A DNA stretch of 8,593 bases from positions 1 through 8,593 of the forward strand of contig MGUL01000008.1 in assembly GCA_001800005.1 (NCBI GenBank), read 5' to 3'. This DNA comes from Elusimicrobia bacterium RBG_16_66_12. GTDB taxonomy: Bacteria; Elusimicrobiota; Elusimicrobia; UBA1565; UBA9628. The notes below the pieces were generated by a model. The model had not been told where the DNA came from and did no database searches. It was given only the letters and a program-made list of their open reading frames with translations. Positions 5,745 through 8,593 of the stretch are shown here, piece after piece. How positions within the stretch are numbered: the first letter of the stretch is position 1; every line of letters begins with the position of its first letter. The position numbers and the translations under genes were made by a program.

Positions 5745-6373
5745 AGAAGATCGCGTTGAAGGGACGGAATCTGGTCATGCTGTATCTGAAGTGGGGTTGG
5801 CCCCTGTTGTGCGCGGATGCCGCCTTCGAGATTTGGGCCGGTGCGCCGACCTCATTATGGCGTACGATGCTCAACGATGCCGCTTTCGCCTGGGTGCTCT
5901 GCGCGCCGGCGGCTCCTCTGACGCTGTTGCTCGATCGCTCGCGACGCGAGCGCGCGATGTCGCGCCTCTGCGGCCTGCGCGAGGGAGATGAGCGCGAACG
6001 TTTGGTCACCGCCGAGGCCGCGCGGTCGACGCTGCTTCTGGCCCTCTCGGCGGAAGTCATTATGCTCGTTCTCACCATGGTCAGCGTCAATCTCGTCTGG
6101 AACCCCGCCGCGCCGAAAGGGGCGAAGCACGGGCTGCTGCAGGTGGGGATGTCCTTCAGTTCGGCGCGTCATCTCGATCCGTTCGGCGCCGCGGCGGGTC
6201 CGCAGTCGATGCTGAAGGTCGGAGATACGCTGGAGGCCGGCCGGAGCGCGATGGAGTTCGGCGGCTACGTGCTGTCCCCGTCCGCGTTCCCCATCCTGGC
6301 GCTGCTGATCCTCGTCCAGTTGGCGGCTTTCAAGGGCTTCGCCTTGCGCCAATATGAAGGCATCGACGTATAG
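5741..6373 (+). CDS. Multi-pass membrane protein coupled to the XRE regulator (DUF2178-like)
   Basis: 210 residues. GGAGGA at 5729-5734, six bases before the ATG, and a four-base ATGA overlap with the regulator imply translational coupling. Predicted membrane helices lie at about 11-30, 45-64, 97-119 and 181-200. Between the second and third is a charged cytoplasmic stretch, REGDERERLVTAEAARST (80-97). This resembles the DER-type motif of DUF2178 and related membrane proteins that accompany small XRE regulators. A long polar loop (about 120-180) with no cysteines separates the third and fourth helices; DUF2178 proteins are usually shorter, so this is an expanded or diverged member. Function is unknown in the family; a role in sensing for, or being controlled by, the XRE protein is inference. 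Confidence 0.7.
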   Translation: MKKIALKGRNLVMLYLKWGWPLLCADAAFEIWAGAPTSLWRTMLNDAAFAWVLCAPAAPLTLLLDRSRRERAMSRLCGLREGDERERLVTAEAARSTLLLALSAEVIMLVLTMVSVNLVWNPAAPKGAKHGLLQVGMSFSSARHLDPFGAAAGPQSMLKVGDTLEAGRSAMEFGGYVLSPSAFPILALLILVQLAAFKGFALRQYEGIDV

Positions 6374-6725
6374 GCTCGCCGTCGCCCTGATGGCCCGCGC
6401 GCTCGCGACGCCGTGCGCCGCGGCACCCGCGTTGACGGCGGACATCCCCGTTTCCTCCGCGCCGGTTCGGTCCCGAGCGGAGCCGTTCACGTTCCAGTTC
6501 GGTTTTCAAAAAGGGATCGGATCGCGAGACCGCTCTTCGATCGGCGTCGGCAGCGGTCTGAAGGACGGCAAGCCGCTGGAGCTGGCGTTGTGGGGCGGGG
6601 GCGGCGCCGTCGCCGGCAGCATCGCGGGGCCGGCGGGCGCGGTCGTCGGCGCGGCGGTGGGAGCCGTCGTCGGTTTGGTCGTCGCGGTCTTCGCCGTCCC
6701 GCACAACGGCCCTCAGCCGGATTGA
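6354..6725 (+). CDS. Putative exported glycine-zipper protein
   Basis: 123 residues, overlapping the end of the membrane-protein gene by 20 bases in another frame. There is a signal-like N-terminus (about 1-25, ending ATPCAAAPA) and a polar middle. A C-terminal hydrophobic block (80-114) carries the regular series GAVVGAAVGAVVG (95-107), that is GxxxGxxxGxxxG, the glycine-zipper pattern of membrane-inserting or oligomerising proteins. No ribosome site precedes the ATG, so expression probably depends on reinitiation after the upstream gene. I do not recognise a specific family. The lipobox-like cysteine at 21 follows proline and is not a good match. It could be a small envelope protein or a toxin-like peptide; the gene itself is likely but not certain. 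Confidence 0.55.
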   Translation: MKASTYRLAVALMARALATPCAAAPALTADIPVSSAPVRSRAEPFTFQFGFQKGIGSRDRSSIGVGSGLKDGKPLELALWGGGGAVAGSIAGPAGAVVGAAVGAVVGLVVAVFAVPHNGPQPD

Positions 6726-6748
6726 ACCCGGCGCGCGGCGCGGATCAA

Positions 6749-6768
6749 AACTCGCACCGGTGCGAGTT
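6749..6768 (-). terminator. Perfect 20-base palindrome, probable terminator after the tRNA
   Basis: AACTCGCACC and GGTGCGAGTT are exact reverse complements. Read on the minus strand the stem is followed by TTTT then GATCC, a short T-tract, and it lies 41 bases past the tRNA 3' end. On the plus strand no T-run follows, so it serves the minus-strand transcript better. Confidence 0.5.
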
Positions 6769-6809
6769 CGATGTGAAAAACCCCATCGTGCGCTGCGTCG
6801 AAAAAACAG

Positions 6810-6883
6810 TGCCCCCGGCTGGGCTCGAACCAGCGACCAACCCGTTATGAGCAGGCTGCTCTGACCAACTGAGCTACGGGGGC
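6810..6883 (-). tRNA. tRNA with CAT anticodon (Met elongator, or Ile2 read by lysidine)
   Basis: A complete cloverleaf can be folded by hand. The acceptor GCCCCCG pairs over seven bases with CGGGGGC. The D-stem is GCTC/GAGC, the anticodon stem GCCTG/CGGGT, and the loop CTCATAA has CAT at 6847-6849. The T-arm is GCTGG-TTCGAGC-CCAGC and the discriminator is A. CCA is not encoded. The loop CTCATAA is shared by elongator tRNA-Met and by tRNA-Ile2. C4-G69 and C5-G68, and the variable/T-arm stretch TTGGTCGCTGGTTC, resemble Ile2 as much as Met, so amino acid identity is left open. It starts 23 bases after the DUF502 stop on the same strand and could be part of that transcript; a TAAAAT-like -10 sits just upstream. 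Confidence 0.93.
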
Positions 6884-6906
6884 GTCGTCGGATTTTACGA
6901 TACTTT

Positions 6907-7539
6907 TCACGGCCGTGAGGGCGGCGAGGCGAGCGGAGTCGGGTTCAGCCGCGGCGGCAGGGAGGCTCCGGCGGAGAGCACCGCCTGGGCGCCGTCCTGC
7001 TGGCTCAGGCCCGTGGCGAGGACTTTGTCGACGGGGACCAGCACATGGTCGCCGACGTAGATGTGGTTGGTCGGGACGTAGACGCAGACCATGCGGCGCG
7101 CCTGCGCGCCCTCTCCCAGCGTCAGTTCGTTGGTGACAAAGCCCAGGGAGTAGACCTCCGGCCGAGGATACTCGATGAGCACGACGCCGCGGAAATCGGC
7201 GGCGGTGTCGGGCCGGAACGCGGTCGAGAGCTGCTTGACGGTGCGATAGACCCAGCTGAAGACCGGGATCTTCAGCAGGAGCTCTTCGATGAGCGCGATG
7301 ATATGCCGGCCGAGCACGTTCGTGCCGAGCAGGCCCGCCGTCAGGATGATCAGCAGCGCGGCGATCAGTCCGAGGCCCGGGACCGCCCGGCCGATCAATC
7401 CCATCACCACCGGCGACAGGATCCCCTCGATGCCCGCGACGAGCCAGGCGATCAGGATGAAGGTCAGGCTGGCGGGCGCGACGATGAACAGCCCCGCCAG
7501 CAGCACATGCTTGAGCCGGGACAAGAACGAGGGCTTCAT
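6907..7539 (-). CDS. DUF502 family membrane protein
   Basis: 210 residues from ATG at 7539. Two hydrophobic helices (about 12-36 and 55-78) bracket a conserved PGLG turn (54-57). LLGTNVLGR, IEELLLKIPVFSWVYRTVKQL (84-104), VVLIEYPRPEVYSLGFVTNE (119-138) and VPTNHIYVGDHVLVP (155-169) then follow in the order of the DUF502 (PF04367) family. The frame could open at 7608, but that adds 23 residues that would cross the divergent gene's start and have no family counterpart. The C-terminal tail is proline-rich. Family members are inner-membrane proteins of no established biochemical role. It is divergent from the transketolase-like gene, with the tRNA immediately downstream. No ribosome site precedes the ATG. 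Confidence 0.88.
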   Translation of the reverse strand: MKPSFLSRLKHVLLAGLFIVAPASLTFILIAWLVAGIEGILSPVVMGLIGRAVPGLGLIAALLIILTAGLLGTNVLGRHIIALIEELLLKIPVFSWVYRTVKQLSTAFRPDTAADFRGVVLIEYPRPEVYSLGFVTNELTLGEGAQARRMVCVYVPTNHIYVGDHVLVPVDKVLATGLSQQDGAQAVLSAGASLPPRLNPTPLASPPSRP

Positions 7540-7546
7540 GGTTTTC

Positions 7547-7555
7547 AGTATAGCA
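7547..7555 (-). promoter_or_regulatory. Extended -10 promoter for DUF502
   Basis: The minus strand reads TGCTATACT: a TGn extension plus TATACT (5 of 6). No -35 at the right distance is evident. Transcription would begin about 7540, directly at the ATG (7539), implying a leaderless message. Confidence 0.4.
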
Positions 7556-7557
7556 AG

Positions 7558-7566
7558 TGATACAAT
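7558..7566 (+). promoter_or_regulatory. Extended -10 promoter for the transketolase-like gene
   Basis: TGATACAAT: a TGn extension plus TACAAT (5 of 6), without an obvious -35. The expected start, about 7573-7574, coincides with the ATG at 7574, and no ribosome site is visible. Confidence 0.4.
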
Positions 7567-7573
7567 CGCTCTC

Positions 7574-8593
7574 ATGTCAACCGCCACCTCGACCGCCATG
7601 AAATTCACGCTGAGACCCCGCCGCGCCGTCTACCTGAAGCCCGGGCCCGCCTCCTTCGAGGGCATCGAGACGCTCGAGGCGATGGACGCCGCCTACCGCG
7701 CGCTCTGCGCGATCCTCTTCAACTATGTGCCTAACTCCGGTCATCCGGGCGGCAGCATCTCCTCGGGCCGCATCGTCTCCTCTCTCCTCTACAAGAACCT
7801 CCGCTACGACTTCTCGCGGCCGGATTCCATCGACAACGACCTACTGGTCTACGCGGCCGGTCATAAGGCGCTGGGTCTCTACGGCATGTACGCGCTGCGC
7901 GACGAGTGGATGCGCATCGCCCGTCCCGACCTGCTGCCCGCCGAGCGCCGCCGCCTGCGCCTGGAGGACCTGCTGGGATTTAGGCGCAACCCGAAGCAGT
8001 CGACGCCGCTCTTCCGCCAGTTCAAGTGCGCGGCCCTCGACGGCCATCCGACCCCGATGACGCCATTCGTTCCCGTCGCGACGGGCGCTTCCGGCGTCGG
8101 CGACTGCACGGGCGTCGGCCTGGCCCTGGCGGCGATGGACGCCTTCGGCGCGGCGGGCCCGCGCGTCCACATCCTCGAGGGCGAAGGCGGGATGACTGCC
8201 GGGCGCGTGCACGAGGCCCTGGCGGCGGCCGCCACCGGCGGCCTGTCGAACGCGATCATGCACCTGGACTGGAACCAGGCCTCCATCGACTCCGACCGCG
8301 TGACCGCCGAGGGCGACAAACCCGGCGACTATGTCCAGTGGGACCCGCGCGAGCTGCTCTACATGAACGACTGGAACCTCGTCGAGGTCGACGACGGCAG
8401 CGATTTTGCGCGCGTGCTGGCCGCGCAGCAGGCGGCGCTCTCGCTCGACAACGGCCAGCCCACCGCGATCGTCTACCGCACGACGAAGGGCTGGAGGTAC
8501 GGCATCGAGGGCAGGGGCTCGCACGGCGCGGGACATGCCTTCTGCTCCGAGGCCTTCTATAAGGCCGTCGAGCCCTTCGAGACCGCCTTCGGC
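7574..8593 (+). CDS. Transketolase-like thiamine-diphosphate enzyme (N-terminal 340 residues; 3' end outside window)
   Basis: Open to the window edge. The visible part matches the thiamine-diphosphate-binding N-terminal domain of transketolase: NSGHPGGSIS (54-63), YAAGHKALGLYG (93-104) and TGASGVGDCTGVGLALA (170-186). GEGGMTAGRVHEA (203-215), in the place of the usual GDGE...EA, and DWNQASID (232-239), supplying the metal-binding asparagine, follow. KGWRYGIEGRGSHGAGH (305-321) occupies the region preceding the pyrimidine-binding domain. Transketolases exchange two-carbon ketol units in the pentose phosphate and Calvin pathways. The aspartate of GDG is replaced by glutamate (E204), and the sequence is distant from classical enzymes, so another ketol-transferring or decarboxylating relative is possible. 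ATG at 7598 is an alternative start; neither has a ribosome site. Confidence 0.85.
   Translation, partial: MSTATSTAMKFTLRPRRAVYLKPGPASFEGIETLEAMDAAYRALCAILFNYVPNSGHPGGSISSGRIVSSLLYKNLRYDFSRPDSIDNDLLVYAAGHKALGLYGMYALRDEWMRIARPDLLPAERRRLRLEDLLGFRRNPKQSTPLFRQFKCAALDGHPTPMTPFVPVATGASGVGDCTGVGLALAAMDAFGAAGPRVHILEGEGGMTAGRVHEALAAAATGGLSNAIMHLDWNQASIDSDRVTAEGDKPGDYVQWDPRELLYMNDWNLVEVDDGSDFARVLAAQQAALSLDNGQPTAIVYRTTKGWRYGIEGRGSHGAGHAFCSEAFYKAVEPFETAFG

Noticed and set aside
6907..6918. Short palindrome TCACGGCCGTGA at the DUF502 stop as a terminator
   Set aside because: Only six pairs with no loop bases and no T-run on the minus strand; the tRNA begins 23 bases later, so readthrough is more likely.
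7540..7608. Longer DUF502 start at 7608
   Set aside because: It would overlap the start of the divergent transketolase-like gene and adds residues unlike the family; ATG 7539 gives MKPSFLSRLKHVLLAGL, a normal DUF502 beginning.

Overview
The window is GC-rich and gene-dense, with no insertion sequences, CRISPR arrays or rRNA. The c-type cytochromes, a periplasmic-sensor histidine kinase, a sigma-54-type activator and the C5-pathway gene hemA point to a Gram-negative, respiring bacterium. The lineage cannot be fixed from sequence reading alone. A metal-reducing Desulfobacterota/Myxococcota type or a candidate phylum such as Elusimicrobiota are guesses.

Left part (1-4263), a heme/redox signalling locus. 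On the minus strand, a histidine kinase whose periplasmic sensor carries one CXXCH heme c site (2060-3559) lies one base ahead of its partner. The partner (2058 down to base 1, still open) begins as a sigma-54-dependent response regulator with receiver, AAA+ and Fis-type HTH domains. Without any stop codon or frame change it runs straight into a hydrophobic segment and a multiheme cytochrome c with seven complete CXXCH motifs, plus an eighth cut by the window edge. I translated all 686 codons and found no interruption. This transcription factor-cytochrome fusion is the most unusual thing here. Divergent from the pair, behind a good sigma-70 promoter and ribosome site, is an exported tetraheme cytochrome (3664-4263).

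Middle (4386-6725, plus strand). hemA (glutamyl-tRNA reductase, first step of tetrapyrrole synthesis) fits the heme demand of its neighbours, but it is short and appears to lack the C-terminal dimerisation domain. It is followed by a small self-contained cassette: a near-consensus promoter overlapped by two operator-like repeats, a 68-residue XRE-type repressor, a translationally coupled membrane protein and an overlapping exported glycine-zipper protein.

Right part (6749-8593). On the minus strand are a DUF502 membrane protein, a tRNA with a CAT anticodon and a hairpin that probably ends that transcript. Divergent from DUF502 is the N-terminal 340 residues of a transketolase-like thiamine-diphosphate enzyme that runs off the window.

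How the parts may work together (inference): the kinase and the membrane-tethered activator would both read periplasmic heme or electron-transfer state, and adjust production of cytochromes and possibly heme. Weak -24/-12-type elements in front of both the kinase and hemA are compatible with this but unproven.
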